Assembly: GCA_033558025.1 (NCBI GenBank)
Contig: JAUCEF010000014.1
Coordinates: 3,720,001-3,784,000 of the forward strand
DNA from: Phytophthora sp. 'mugwort'
Taxonomy: Eukaryota > Oomycota > Peronosporomycetes > Peronosporales > Peronosporaceae
Length of the DNA: 64,000 bases
Direction: 5' to 3'
Positions 44,701-54,100 of this stretch are shown here, piece by piece (positions within the stretch are counted from its first letter, which is position 1; the number at the start of each line of letters is the position of its first letter). The notes beneath the pieces are model-generated. The model was not told where the DNA came from and ran no database searches. It worked only from the letters and a program-made list of their open reading frames with translations. Both the position numbers and the translations under genes were made by a program.

Positions 44701-45384
44701 CATCGTCTCACTCCCGCTCGTTCCCTTCGCCTTCGCTTTGCTTCCGCTTGTCTCGCTTCCACTCGTCCTTTTTGCCTTCGCCTTGCTTCCCCTCGTCTTT
44801 GGCGTCTCGCTCCCGATCGTCCTCTTCGCTTCCGCTCGTCCTCTTCACCTTGGCCGTCGTCCGCGTCTTCGGGCTTCTTGTGTCATCTGTGAGCTGGTCG
44901 AAATAGCGTGTGCCACTACTTCGGCCTCGCCTGTAAAACATAAGGGATTTAGTAAATGTTAGAAAAAAAAGAATATATAATGTTCATCAAACATTCCATA
45001 CCGATAAAATCCTCGCCGTCCGGTGACGTATACGTCCAGTCGCTGGCGAGGGGCTCTTACCCGATGGCCGCTTGGTCGTCCACCACCCGCTGAGAGCTGC
45101 CGCCAGAGGTGCTTGAAGTCGACGTCGCGCACCGCGACCGCCGACTTCCTGGTTTTCCTGTTTGCCCGGATCCGTGCCATACCAGGCAAGTTTGTAAATG
45201 AGCTCTGTCTCAAAAACCTCTCCCGCTTACATATTTTTGGTGGAGAAATTGACTTGATTAAAGTATCGAACCATTTTTTGCGAGCCATTTACTATATTAA
45301 GCGGGAAACTAAGTCGTAACTTACAACTTTCGTCCTCGCTTAAGTCGTAACTTACGACGTTGGTAACGGGGAGGGGGGGGGGGG
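41732..45384 (-). mobile_element. piggyBac-like element 3
   Basis: The left end is TTAA (41728-41731) then CCCCTCCGTTACCGG. The right end on the other strand reads a C run, CCCTCCCCGTTACC. A G run (about 12) and no TTAA at the right suggest slippage or loss of that flank. Subterminal repeats of TAAGTCGTAA/TTACGAC occur inside both ends (41777-41950 and 45310-45358). It carries one transposase on the minus strand. Confidence 0.8.
42119..45230 (-). pseudogene. piggyBac-like transposase 3, mostly readable
   Basis: From the right: N-terminal domain FKHLWRQLSAGG, then by frame change DWTYTSPDGEDFIGM (as in element 2), then acidic MSVNDINVLASGSKSGEYES and LSSEFEAAVNEYSQMSRDV. The core has YEVHELLYPIGLFVARMLN, HSRISFDEGVLPATSKRNM (first Asp) and GTKMFMVCDSVSAYCHR, then a presumed intron. 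The next exon begins FEVYVGKREQ and reads GLVVINQFIPIRS, where element 2 has VVIDRFYT, so an Asp is Asn here. The last open frame (42850-42119, 243 codons) holds RWMGGVDVHDQLRLQSYS, a long helical region and a Cys-rich finger (CKVCALLC...WYCVEC). The C-terminal half is intact; the middle is interrupted. Confidence 0.82.
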
Positions 45385-45403
45385 TATGTCGGTTTAGCCG
45401 CTA

Positions 45404-45752
45404 GGGGATCGAACTTGAGCTGCCTCTCCGTGCTCACCACACTTTCCAGTTGAAGTGACTTCTTCTCACACCCGGATGATTGCATCTTCGTCGTCCACCA
45501 TGACCAGCGCACAAACCTTTGGACTGGGCCTGTTTGACGCACCAGTATACCGATATGTGTTCGATACTTGTCTTTAGTTTGAGCTTTATTGATGCACCCC
45601 AGGCGTGAGAATTGTGCGCCACCGTATGGAGGCCGGCCAATTTTCTTGGACTTTAGGTGCGGTTTGGATCCCGGCTGCCAGCGCTTCGACCCTCTCACTT
45701 TCATATTGTCGGCGATCGCCATTCGGAGTAGCTCTGATATTAACGTTAACAC
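45404..45752 (-). pseudogene. Broken paralogue of the WRKY19-like zinc-finger gene
   Basis: Minus-strand frames read SRLGCINKAQTKDKYRTHIG, and in another frame CVKQAQSKGLCAGHGGRRRC then NHPG. These match the repeats of the intact gene 350 bases to the right (for example CEKQAQYKGLCVAHGGRRIC). Frameshifts and lost cysteines show a truncated duplicate. Confidence 0.7.
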
Positions 45753-46103
45753 CGTTCACTTCACTCGTATTTATTCTGTGTGCTTTTATACTGTCCTGTT
45801 GAGGTTACGAGTTATTCTTGAATCCCTGAAGCACCGTTTCTGCTCGTCTTCAATCCCGGTTCCTTTATGGAGACTCAGGTCTGAGGAATTACTGTCAAGT
45901 CCTGTCGTTCGTTAGACGAAAAGGTTGGTATCATCAATGTATCCGTTTGCAGTGCCTCGTCCCCTCGATTCAATCGAGTTCAGCACACTCAAGCCAAAAG
46001 AATATCCTGAGATATTGACCCCATTCTCCCAAATCGAGGTTGTGTCGCTATGTGCAAAGGCTTTTACTATTTATCTTGTTCCACTTCGTACACCTGAAAG
46101 ACG
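45753..46103. other. Spacer between zinc-finger pseudogene and gene
   Basis: No coding frame of interest. It acts as the 3' flank of the minus-strand zinc-finger gene. Confidence 0.4.
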
Positions 46104-47195
46104 TCAACTCTTTCTGTGCGTACTACACAGACCAGTGGATTGAGCCTGCTTAATACAGTCGTCGTGGGAACATCGTTTACCTCCACCGTGTTCAAAGCAT
46201 CTGCCAGCTGATCGAATCGTTTTGGTGCATTCGGGATACGTGCACATCCTTAATCCTCCATGAGTAGAGCACAGACCTTGATTTTGGGCGCTCTTAGTGC
46301 AGGCTGGATGCGAGCACCGTTTGCCTCCATGCGTAGCACAACGTCCCTGAGACTGGGCTATCTTAGTGCATCCATCATACGTGCAAAGCGCCCTCTTGCG
46401 AGTCCTGGCTGCCTTTTCCGTCGACTTATCACTTTCGGTTGTCTCCACCGACTCCTGTTCAGCGCTGCTCTCTTCCATCTTCACTGCGTCTACTGTCTGT
46501 TGGGTCCACCCTCCAAGCAGCAACGACATCATCGACCCACCGCTTTGGCTCGTTGCAGACTCCGGGGTCGAAACCGACGAGGCCAACTTGATAGCGTGTT
46601 CGTCTCCTTCCAACCCCGAAACGGTGCCATACAACATTGGAGCTGACTCGGCGTGTAGCTTATTCTGATGGAGAGTAGTCACAGCAGTAGCAATTGCAAC
46701 AGAATCTGCTCGAGACGCAACCGTCGAAAACTTGGTGTCATCAAGCGTCCAAGCCGGCACGTTGCTGTTTGGCAGCGGTCGAGGCTCTGCTATCCAAGGA
46801 GGGGGAAACTGCACTGCGCTATCCGCTCTTGTCCCCGGCCATTCGTTCAGTAACAGCGACATCATAGAGCCCCCTCCAGTCGCAGCTGTGTCCTCCTGCT
46901 TGACAGACAGTCGTCTGGACCCTGAAGGTCTGCGCCTACCCCCTCCATGGTCCCCGCACAAGCCCTTGGACGTGACGGTCTTGCTGCAGCCTGGTCGACT
47001 GCATATGCGCCGCCCTCCATGGGCTACACACAGGCCTTTGTACTGCGCTTGCTTTTCGCACCCCGAGTGGCGACACCGGCCCAGCGTACCCGTGTGCGTC
47101 CTGCACCTGCCGCTCGCCTGCGCCTTGTTGTTGCAGCCCGCAGTCGAGCAGCGCTCGCCACCCGCGCCCCGACGTCCGCCGCCTGCGATCGCCAT
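46104..47195 (-). CDS. WRKY19-like zinc-finger repeat protein
   Basis: An intact minus-strand frame of 363 residues. The start is set at ATG 47195 (MAIAGGGRRGAGG); the six upstream codons have no ATG. It holds seven copies of a CxxxxCxxxAxxxGxCxxHxG module: three at the N terminus (CSTAGCNNKAQASGRCRTH, CRHSGCEKQAQYKGLCVAHG, CSRPGCSKTVTSKGLCGDHG) and four at the C terminus (CTYDGC..., CSHPAC..., CTYPEC..., CSHDDC...). A Ser-rich central linker carries the twice-repeated GGSMMSLLL motif. The family is abundant in oomycetes and is labelled WRKY19-like from similarity to extra domains of plant WRKY19; no WRKYGQK motif is present, so that name should not be read as a WRKY factor. Zinc binding is inferred from Cys/His spacing. 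A nuclear regulatory role is plausible but unproven. Confidence 0.85.
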   Translation of the reverse strand: MAIAGGGRRGAGGERCSTAGCNNKAQASGRCRTHTGTLGRCRHSGCEKQAQYKGLCVAHGGRRICSRPGCSKTVTSKGLCGDHGGGRRRPSGSRRLSVKQEDTAATGGGSMMSLLLNEWPGTRADSAVQFPPPWIAEPRPLPNSNVPAWTLDDTKFSTVASRADSVAIATAVTTLHQNKLHAESAPMLYGTVSGLEGDEHAIKLASSVSTPESATSQSGGSMMSLLLGGWTQQTVDAVKMEESSAEQESVETTESDKSTEKAARTRKRALCTYDGCTKIAQSQGRCATHGGKRCSHPACTKSAQNQGLCSTHGGLRMCTYPECTKTIRSAGRCFEHGGGKRCSHDDCIKQAQSTGLCSTHRKS

Positions 47196-47320
47196 CGCTC
47201 TTGTGCCACACACAGCTCTCCTTTGACCTGCTTCGTCTAATAATAGACACCGCTCTAAAAATAGACGACGTCAGAAGAGGATAGGTCAACATCCTCTATA
47301 ACTGTAATCTGTATAAGAGC
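47196..47320. promoter_or_regulatory. Divergent promoter region, 125 bp
   Basis: The start codons of the zinc-finger gene (minus) and the macro-domain gene (plus) are only 125 bases apart, so both core promoters must lie here or overlap the genes. No canonical oomycete initiator or TATA box was found. Confidence 0.6.
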
Positions 47321-47995
47321 ATGGCGTCGCCATCTGACAGCACAACAGCAATGATTGAGACCGCAGGTCGAGTTCTGTGTCGATGGAGACCCGTCGCCGG
47401 ACCGGAGCTGCTGGTAATGCAGGGCGATCTCACGCGTTGCAAAGCCGGTGCCATCGTCAACGCGGCCAACAGGCACTTGTTGCACGGCGGTGGACTGGCT
47501 GCCGCCATTGTGCGCGAAGGAGGTATTTCCATCCAGCAAGAGAGCAGCAAGTGGGTTAAGGCCCACGGATCACTGGACGTCGGGGACGCCGTCACGACGG
47601 CGGCGGGAGAGCTTCCCTGCAAGTATGTTGTACACACGGTTGGGCCATTTGTCGGTGGCGTGGCACCGACACCGGAGCAATCGGCGCAGCTCCGTAGGGC
47701 GGTCTGGAGTGCGTTGATGGAGGCTGATCGACTCCGGGTGGCTTCTGTGGCGGTGCCTGCGATTTCAACGGGGATCTTCGGGTACCCGAGGGATTTGGGA
47801 GTCAAGGAGATTGTGGCAGAGGCGGCCAGGTTTTGTAGGGAGAAAGGGGGGACGACGACGGTGAAACAGATTGCGTTTATGAATGTGGACGACCCGACGG
47901 TCAAGAGTTTTGTCAAGGCGGTGACGGATGGAAAGAAAAATGAAGAGGATCCAGATATCAGCGAGGACTTGGCTGGACTAAATATTCGCGACTAA
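47321..47995 (+). CDS. Macro-domain protein (MacroD-type ADP-ribose hydrolase candidate)
   Basis: An intact 224-residue frame from ATG 47321. The fold's hallmark segments are present: VMQGDLTRCKAGAIVNAANR (residues 32-51), the Gly-rich loop HGGGLAAAI (55-63), YVVHTVGPFVGG (102-113) and VAVPAISTGIFGYP (143-156). The NAAN and GGG-loop residues are those that bind and hydrolyse ADP-ribose linkages in MacroD-type enzymes. A short acidic, Lys-rich tail (KKNEEDPDISEDLAGL) follows the domain. Likely reactions are removal of mono-ADP-ribose from proteins or O-acetyl-ADP-ribose deacetylation; the exact activity is inferred. It is transcribed divergently from the zinc-finger gene. Confidence 0.9.
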   Translation: MASPSDSTTAMIETAGRVLCRWRPVAGPELLVMQGDLTRCKAGAIVNAANRHLLHGGGLAAAIVREGGISIQQESSKWVKAHGSLDVGDAVTTAAGELPCKYVVHTVGPFVGGVAPTPEQSAQLRRAVWSALMEADRLRVASVAVPAISTGIFGYPRDLGVKEIVAEAARFCREKGGTTTVKQIAFMNVDDPTVKSFVKAVTDGKKNEEDPDISEDLAGLNIRD

Positions 47996-48799
47996 ATTAA
48001 TACTTGTAGCCGACTCGGTAGGGTATATTGTAGCTACTGGTGTCGACGGTGTCATTGCTCCTGAGGAACTAATGCTACGACGAATATGCTCAGCCAAGTC
48101 AGAAGGTTAGAGATTGTCGAGAAAAATGATCGCTTCGGTGCCGAACCTTACGAAACGCCTGACTGCTCGTTTTGAGTTCGACAAGATTCATCATATTCCT
48201 GTTCAGGTGGCAAATGCCACAGCGTGATAATGTATACTCAAGCAACCTGGCATAGAATCAAGAAATGATAGCAGTTGTGATTCTGTAATGCCCTGGTCAT
48301 TCTTCTGGTTGGAAATGTTCGGCAGTTGCAAAGACGCATCCCGACTGGATAAAATGATAGCTCTGTGTCCCATTTACTGATTTTACTCTACTTCTCTGGT
48401 CCATCTTACATGTACCACTTCATAATTCTGCAATCAATTTATTTTTTCAACGGTTTTATACCAAAAACACTACAAATGAACGTTCTCAAAGCAAAACGTT
48501 TGTTCTGAGCCAATCATAGTTAGCGTAGAAAAAGATAATTTGATGTTTGGTGCACTTTTGTTATGCAAGTTGCTTTTTATCGTAATTCACCTACTGTATT
48601 TAGCTGTTTTCGGGATCGCTAATTATAAATTATAATTTATAATGGGTACGCAAAATCTTGACGACCCTAAATGGTTAAAATAGTTCGCAAATTCTCTATT
48701 TGGAACGAGTTTTTTATGTATTGAGCTAATGAATGGCAGTTATAACAAAACGGTGCAGTCTGTTTAGATAAAGGGTCCACATAAAACCTCAATGTGCAA
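47996..48799. other. AT-rich spacer, no gene seen
   Basis: No coding frame with domains. It includes an AT-rich self-complementary stretch (AATTATAAATTATAATTTATAA, 48620-48641; first 20 bases shown plus AA). It may include the lost 5' part of the adjacent Copia element, but no LTR pair was found. Confidence 0.4.
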
Positions 48800-50652
48800 T
48801 TTTTTAATAAATAGGAGCAGTTCACGCGCGTCGAAATAAGCGTCGCTACCACCAGGAAGAAAACCAAGGTGGACAAACTGGTAGTGGTGGAATTTTTCAC
48901 TGCGGAGAGAAATCACATCAAGTGCGGGATTACCCTCGCCTAGGTAAGCATCCACCAAGTAATGGTCATCGGAGTGAGCCGCCTCACAAGCAAGTCAAGT
49001 TAGGAGGTAGTGCGCAGGGGAAGAAAGCTGCTCCAAAGAGCCATTTAGCAGGTGATAAAAGTGGATACGATGACTTTATGGCTACCGCTCTTCTAAAGCA
49101 ACCTCAACATGTTTTGAACTTGCCGTGAAACCTATGGTACTTAGATTCTGATGCAACAAGTCATTTAACCAACCAGAATACTGATTTCGTCTCATTTACG
49201 CCGACGAGTGCGTTGGTGTGACTTGGTAGTGATAACTGGTTGAACGTGGCTGTATTGGCAGTGTGAAGAAGGAAATACAAACTACTGGTGGAAGACGAGC
49301 ACTACTTATGCGTGAAGCTCGTTACCTACCAGCACTTCAATGCAGCTTATTCTCAGTTCGCCGCAGACGTCACGAGCATTACCTTTTGGAGATAAAATAG
49401 AGTTCACTTTGATGATGATGATGATTGCGCAGAACTGAAATTACAACACGGAAGTGCCTATGCGCATACCGATGAGATTAACCTCTATAATTTGGAGTAG
49501 GAAAGTCTCACAGATGCCGCAATGGTGGTTGCTGCGGATGGAGACTAAAAGACGAGGTTTTGGCACACGCGGCTTGGACACCCGGGGGGAAGTGTGTTCA
49601 ATGCACTGTTTCGGCCTGCAGAGTGGCCTTTGACACAGTAGATTTGGGAGTCGGCGAAGACTTCAGCTGTGAATCATGTGTCAAAGGAAAAATGGCAAGA
49701 AAGCGTTTTCCATCGAGTCGCAGTGCTGTCAGTCATGAATGGCTGGTTGGGGATTCGCCCAATTGGACGCTACCGCTACTTTGCAATTTTAGTTGATAAA
49801 GCTAACCGATTCTCGACATTGTTTCTTAACGAAGAAGCGGTCTGAGATATATGATAAATTTGAGCACTACTACGAGAATGTAAAGACGCAACTGAAGTTC
49901 GGATGAAGGAGTTCTGTAGTGATAACGCTCTTGAGCTGACAGATCTCGGGCAGATATGCAAAATAAATACGGAATGGAGTGTTCCTTCATGGTCAAGCTA
50001 CCCCAGAGCAAAACGGTGTGGCGAACAAAATGGTTCGCACGATTACAGACCGAACGCGTTGTATACTGGTGCATTTTGGATTGCCCTAGCAGCTATCAGT
50101 GCTGTATATTTTGTGAACATCGTGCCAAACACGACGAAAGGAATGGAGGTTCCGTATGCAGTCTGGTTTCGAGAAACGCCTCCATACTCGAGGTTTAGGA
50201 CTTTTGACTGTGCCCTGCCGTCTTGGCCTATATTGATAAGGGTGTGCGTAAGAAGACGGAGGCAAAAGCGAGAGAAGCTGTGTTTGCTGGTTATTCGCGA
50301 GAGCAGAGCGGCTATCGCATGCTGGACAGTAAGACGAACACGCCGTTATAGCCACACAGCCATCTTCTACGAAATACGAGCCAGGACGCATCATGTTCAA
50401 GGATTGTGCAGCGGACAGAGACAATGTTCCGACTTCCCAGTATTTTTGGACATTGATGCTGCTACGATGCTGAGCATTCCGTCATTATGTTTTTTTGCAA
50501 GAAGTGTAACAAGATGAGAGAAATGAGACGGAGTGCGGAACTGGTGGGGCTGATAAAGATGAAAGCCAAAGTGAGGGGCAGACATAAAAGGAAGAAAAAA
50601 AAATCGGAAAGTTGATGATGCCAGCAACGGTGTCGAGACCGCACACAAAGGA

Positions 50653-51099
50653 GTGCGGATTGCAGAGCCAAGTTGCAGTCCACCAGCGACTAAGAAGAAA
50701 GCACGTGGTGTGAAGCCGAGGAAAAGAGGCCAAAGCAAAAGGAGAAGCAGTGGTCGGTGTTCGACACCGACTGCAAAGTCTGGCAATGGAAGCAGTGGGC
50801 GGTGTGTGACACCGACGTCAGAGTCGGACAATATGAGCAGTTGGCGGTGCATGACACCGACCGCGAGGCATGGTGACGATGATATAATGATGCAGCTTTC
50901 TTTAACTCCATTGTCTGGTGTGATAACGACCACCAGCACAGAGACTCCTGCTGCGTATGGTGACTCGAAGAAGGAGCGCTTAACAACCTCTAAAAGACGC
51001 GAGTTTTTATCGCACAGCAAGGCTCCGAAGACTGGTAGCAGAGAGTACCGTCCCGTTACGAAAAACAGAAGTGGCAGAGTGTCGAAGCCACCACGCTGA
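50653..51099 (+). CDS. Copia 2 linker ORF with 15-residue repeats
   Basis: A 148-codon open stretch between integrase and RT. It is Lys/Arg-rich at the start, then has three tandem units, SSGRCSTPTAKSGNG, SSGRCVTPTSESDNM and SSWRCMTPTARHGDD (50746-50880), and ends SREYRPVTKNRSGRVSKPPR. Such hinge regions between integrase and RT in Copia are variable; this one stayed open while its flanks decayed. It is part of the polyprotein and not a separate gene. Confidence 0.5.
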   Translation: MRIAEPSCSPPATKKKARGVKPRKRGQSKRRSSGRCSTPTAKSGNGSSGRCVTPTSESDNMSSWRCMTPTARHGDDDIMMQLSLTPLSGVITTTSTETPAAYGDSKKERLTTSKRREFLSHSKAPKTGSREYRPVTKNRSGRVSKPPR

Positions 51100-52194
51100 C
51101 TGGGAGTTACGATTCACATTTTTTACCGATGCTCAATTAAAAATGAATCAAGTGGTTCATCTACTTGAAGGAATGTTCGCGACGAGATGCAGTTTGAAAT
51201 CGCAAAGAAAAAGCATTATATTAGTGGCAGGGTTTCTGATGTCTATCCGGCAGTAGCATTATTAAACCAAACACCCTAGAAGAAGCAATATCCAGTGAAC
51301 AAACCAAAGAACGACGAGGAGCAGCAGACGCTGAGTACGAAGCTTGCATACGGGGGGAATTGGTTCCTCGAAGAAAGGCCACGAAAGTACAAATGAATCG
51401 ATGGCTTTTTCTGGTGAAGTATCTCTCAATTGTAGAGATCGAGAGATTCAAGGCCAGATTGGACATCAAAGGATTTATGCAAGTCTACCTATCTGAAAGT
51501 GTACTCACCAGTAGTTCGTTTGGAGACCCTGCGGATGCTGCCAACACTCGCAGCCATTTTGGACTATGAAGTGCATCAGATGGACGTGACCACAGCATTT
51601 CTGAATGGCGAGATTGATGTCGACGAGGTGTACATGAAGCAACGACAGGGGTACGTGCAAGAAGGCAAAGAGGATGGGTGTGCAAAAGTCTTTATGGCTT
51701 AAAGCAGGCCCCTAGAGTGTGGCTCGCCTCTTGAAAGATCATCTGGAAAGAGAAGGATACACACTCATGAATTGCGAGGCATGTGTTGCCATCAAGGTGA
51801 TAGGCGATTAGTTCGTATTCATCCCCATTAATGTTGATGACTTGATCTTGTTCGCGCCCAGCAAGAAACTAATGAAAGAGATGAAGCAGATGCTCAAGCA
51901 ACGTTTCGAAATGAAAGACCTTGGAGTAAAAAAAAATCATTACACTCTTGGTTGGGAAATCACACGCAACAGAGACGAACGGACGATTTCCATTAATCAG
52001 CGCAAATATGCTGAAAAAGTGCTGCGTCGTTTCGAAATGGAACATTGTAATGGCTATAAAGTACCAAGCTCTCCAGTCTTGAAGCTATCCAAGGTATGTA
52101 TCCGATTACGAAAGACGAGAAGGAGCTAATGTACGGGAAACTGTAATTGACAGTCTTGATCTGGCTCCGGCCCCGGCCACCGGACGCCATCAGC

Positions 52195-52500
52195 AGAAAC
52201 AGTTGTATTCCCATCTCTGCTAGTGGGATTTACCGGTGAGTTATCAGACCTGGACTATGAGGTCTGATATCCCAGTGAAGCTATTAGGCATACAAGACCC
52301 AGCAGAGCCCGAGGGAGGGCCCTCTTGGAGGTGCTATAAGCGCAGGTTTTAGCTAAGCTGGTGAATACGTGTCAGTTTGCATTTTACTTCGTTGTGGGCA
52401 AGGTATCCGGGCCAAGAAGACCCGACACCGATCAAGTATAATGTACTTGATGCTGGGCAAAAGCCCTGATTTGGCTACCTTGTCCGAGTACAGCCAATTT
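52195..52500 (+). mobile_element. Insertion inside Copia 2, SINE-like
   Basis: The Copia reading leaves off after IWLRPRPPDAI and resumes at ENPGMLYWRAAKSGLRYLTE. The intervening 300 bases are foreign. They contain TAGCTAAGCTGG (52351-52362), a full match to the pol III A-box consensus TRGCNNAGYNGG, a strong fold-back (52396-52485) and a terminal T6 run just before the host sequence resumes. No clear B box and no target duplication were identified. Confidence 0.45.
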
Positions 52501-53329
52501 TTTCTTTGAGAACCCAGGAATGTTATATTGGCGTGCGGCAAAGAGTGGCTTACGCTATCTGACGGAGACGATGGACTTGGCTAACGGCTTAGCAGAAAAT
52601 GAATGGCCATCTTAAAGCTTTTGCAGATGCTGATTTTGCAAATAGAGTTGATGAGGAAATCTATCGCTGCTCATAACACGCAGTTTTGTGGTAGCACCAT
52701 TTCATTGTCTAGCCAAACGGAACGAACTGTTGCCCTGCACACTACCGAAGCTGAATATATGGCGCTGAGTCTGCTCGTTCAGGAAGTGGTCCACTTGAGC
52801 CAGATGTTGAAGGAGCTGAAAATGAAACAAAAATATCCCTCGGATGTATTTGTGGACAATGAGAGCGGTCGAAAACTTGCAAAACAACTCGGAATTTCAC
52901 AACCGCTCAAAACACATTGATGTGCGACATCATTTTGTTCATGAGCTTGTGGAGTTGAAGCAGATCACTGTGAAAAGAATTCCTGGAGTTGATAATGTGA
53001 CAGATACATTACGAAGCCACTTCCCCGTTCGAAATTTGAGCAGCAAAAAAAAAAAAAACGAAGAAGCATGGGACTGATGTCACAAAACAAAAAAACTAAT
53101 CTGGAAAGTGTCAGCGCATCGATGACAACCAGTAGGTGGGGGCTATTGTGAATTACTGGTCCTCAAGGTTGACGCTGGAGCAGTTTGGCTCTCGTCCCGT
53201 TAAATTTTATGCCGTAGAGCTTTTGTCATACAAAGTTTTGCAAGCTTGCTACAGTTGAGGGAATACAAAGCTGTGAAAGGAGAGAGAAGGATAAAAAGGA
53301 AGGTAGGAAAGAAGACTTCACTTCACAAA

Positions 53330-53994
53330 TATACTTCGATTCCGAGTTCTCCGGTCCCGGCAGGCTTTTCCGTGTGAAGCTCTTTCCTCTCCTTGAAGAT
53401 GGTGTTGTCATGGGTGGCAATCGGAGAGTGCGATGACAGCGAGACGCATACGCTGGATGTGCGACAGACGCTTCAAATTTTAGTCCATAAAGGTCGTGCT
53501 TACCAGAATAATACGTTTTTCTTCCGCGAATCTTCCACTCGGACGATGAGCCTCTTTGAACTTCAAGTCTGTAGAGTATAGAGCGTATCGGTAGTTCTTG
53601 AACAGTTGAGACTTTTGACGCTGCGTTATCTTGACGTTCGGCTGGATGAAGTGATCCATGAGTGACTTTTCGACCAGCTCGAACACCTTCATCGTCATTT
53701 TCACAAATGAAGACTTCTTCCATGCATGTCCCACTGGGAGTACTACTTGACGACGTTCACGCAATGAAGAAGTCACCGCGCGCGGTGAATTTAAATCTCC
53801 GACACCATCCAACATCCCAGTACGACGAAATTGCTGGCAGGACCAGAGCATACGAACTCAGCGTAGGAGTAGTTGGTCATGATGCAGATTCCCTCCGATC
53901 CTTGATTGGCGAGGGAATGGTCGTAGATCGGGCTGCCAGAGTCGACTTCGTCTTCGAACAGGTGCAAGTATTCGTCATCATATAGCTGGGCCAT
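53330..53994 (-). pseudogene. DDE_Tnp4-type transposase relic
   Basis: On the minus strand from ATG 53994: MAQLYDDEYLHLFEDEVDSG, ICIMTNYSYAEF, then by frame change RRQVVLPVGHAWKKSSFVKM, MKVFELVEKSLMDHFIQPNV, and TDLKFKEAHRPSGRFAEEKR. After another shift comes YYSGKHDLYGLKFEASVAHP. RPxGxxxExKxYxSGKHxxYGxKxExSV is the DDE_Tnp4 core of oomycete endonuclease-type transposases. At least two frameshifts are present. The 3' end runs into the Copia 2 LTR. Confidence 0.65.
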
Positions 53995-54100
53995 CGCTAT
54001 CGGCTACAAGAGCTGTTGATAAGTCAATTGCTGAAGGGGATCATAGAGAAGCTGTAGCGATTGATGGAAGTGTTGGCCCGGGAGTGATGTTAGACAGGGT

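Larger units (their letters stand above)
48800..53225 (+). mobile_element. Copia-type retrotransposon 2, 5'-truncated, decayed
   Basis: In order on +: gag tail with a zinc knuckle (FHCGEKSHQVRDYP, final Cys is Tyr), protease (LDSDATSHLTNQ, usually LDSGATSH), integrase HHCC (WHTRLGHPG...CESCVKGKMARKRF), integrase core in pieces (SDNALELTDL, NIVPNTTKGMEVPYAVW), and a basic linker with three 15-residue repeats. RT follows (IERFKARLDIKGFMQ, YSPVVRLETLRMLPTLAAI, NVDDLILFAPSKKLMKEMK), then RNase H (TVALHTTEAEYMALSL, HIDVRHHFVHELVELKQI). After the last stop (53077) comes the purine tract GTAGGTGGGGG and a probable LTR beginning TGTGAATTAC at about 53146. Frame changes and stops are numerous. A foreign insertion lies at about 52195-52500. 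Confidence 0.82.

Noticed and set aside
46732..47226. 164-codon + strand open frame
   Set aside because: Antisense of the zinc-finger repeat gene; its Pro/Ser-rich sequence mirrors the repeat codons.
47296..47916. 206-codon minus-strand open frame
   Set aside because: Antisense shadow of the macro-domain gene.
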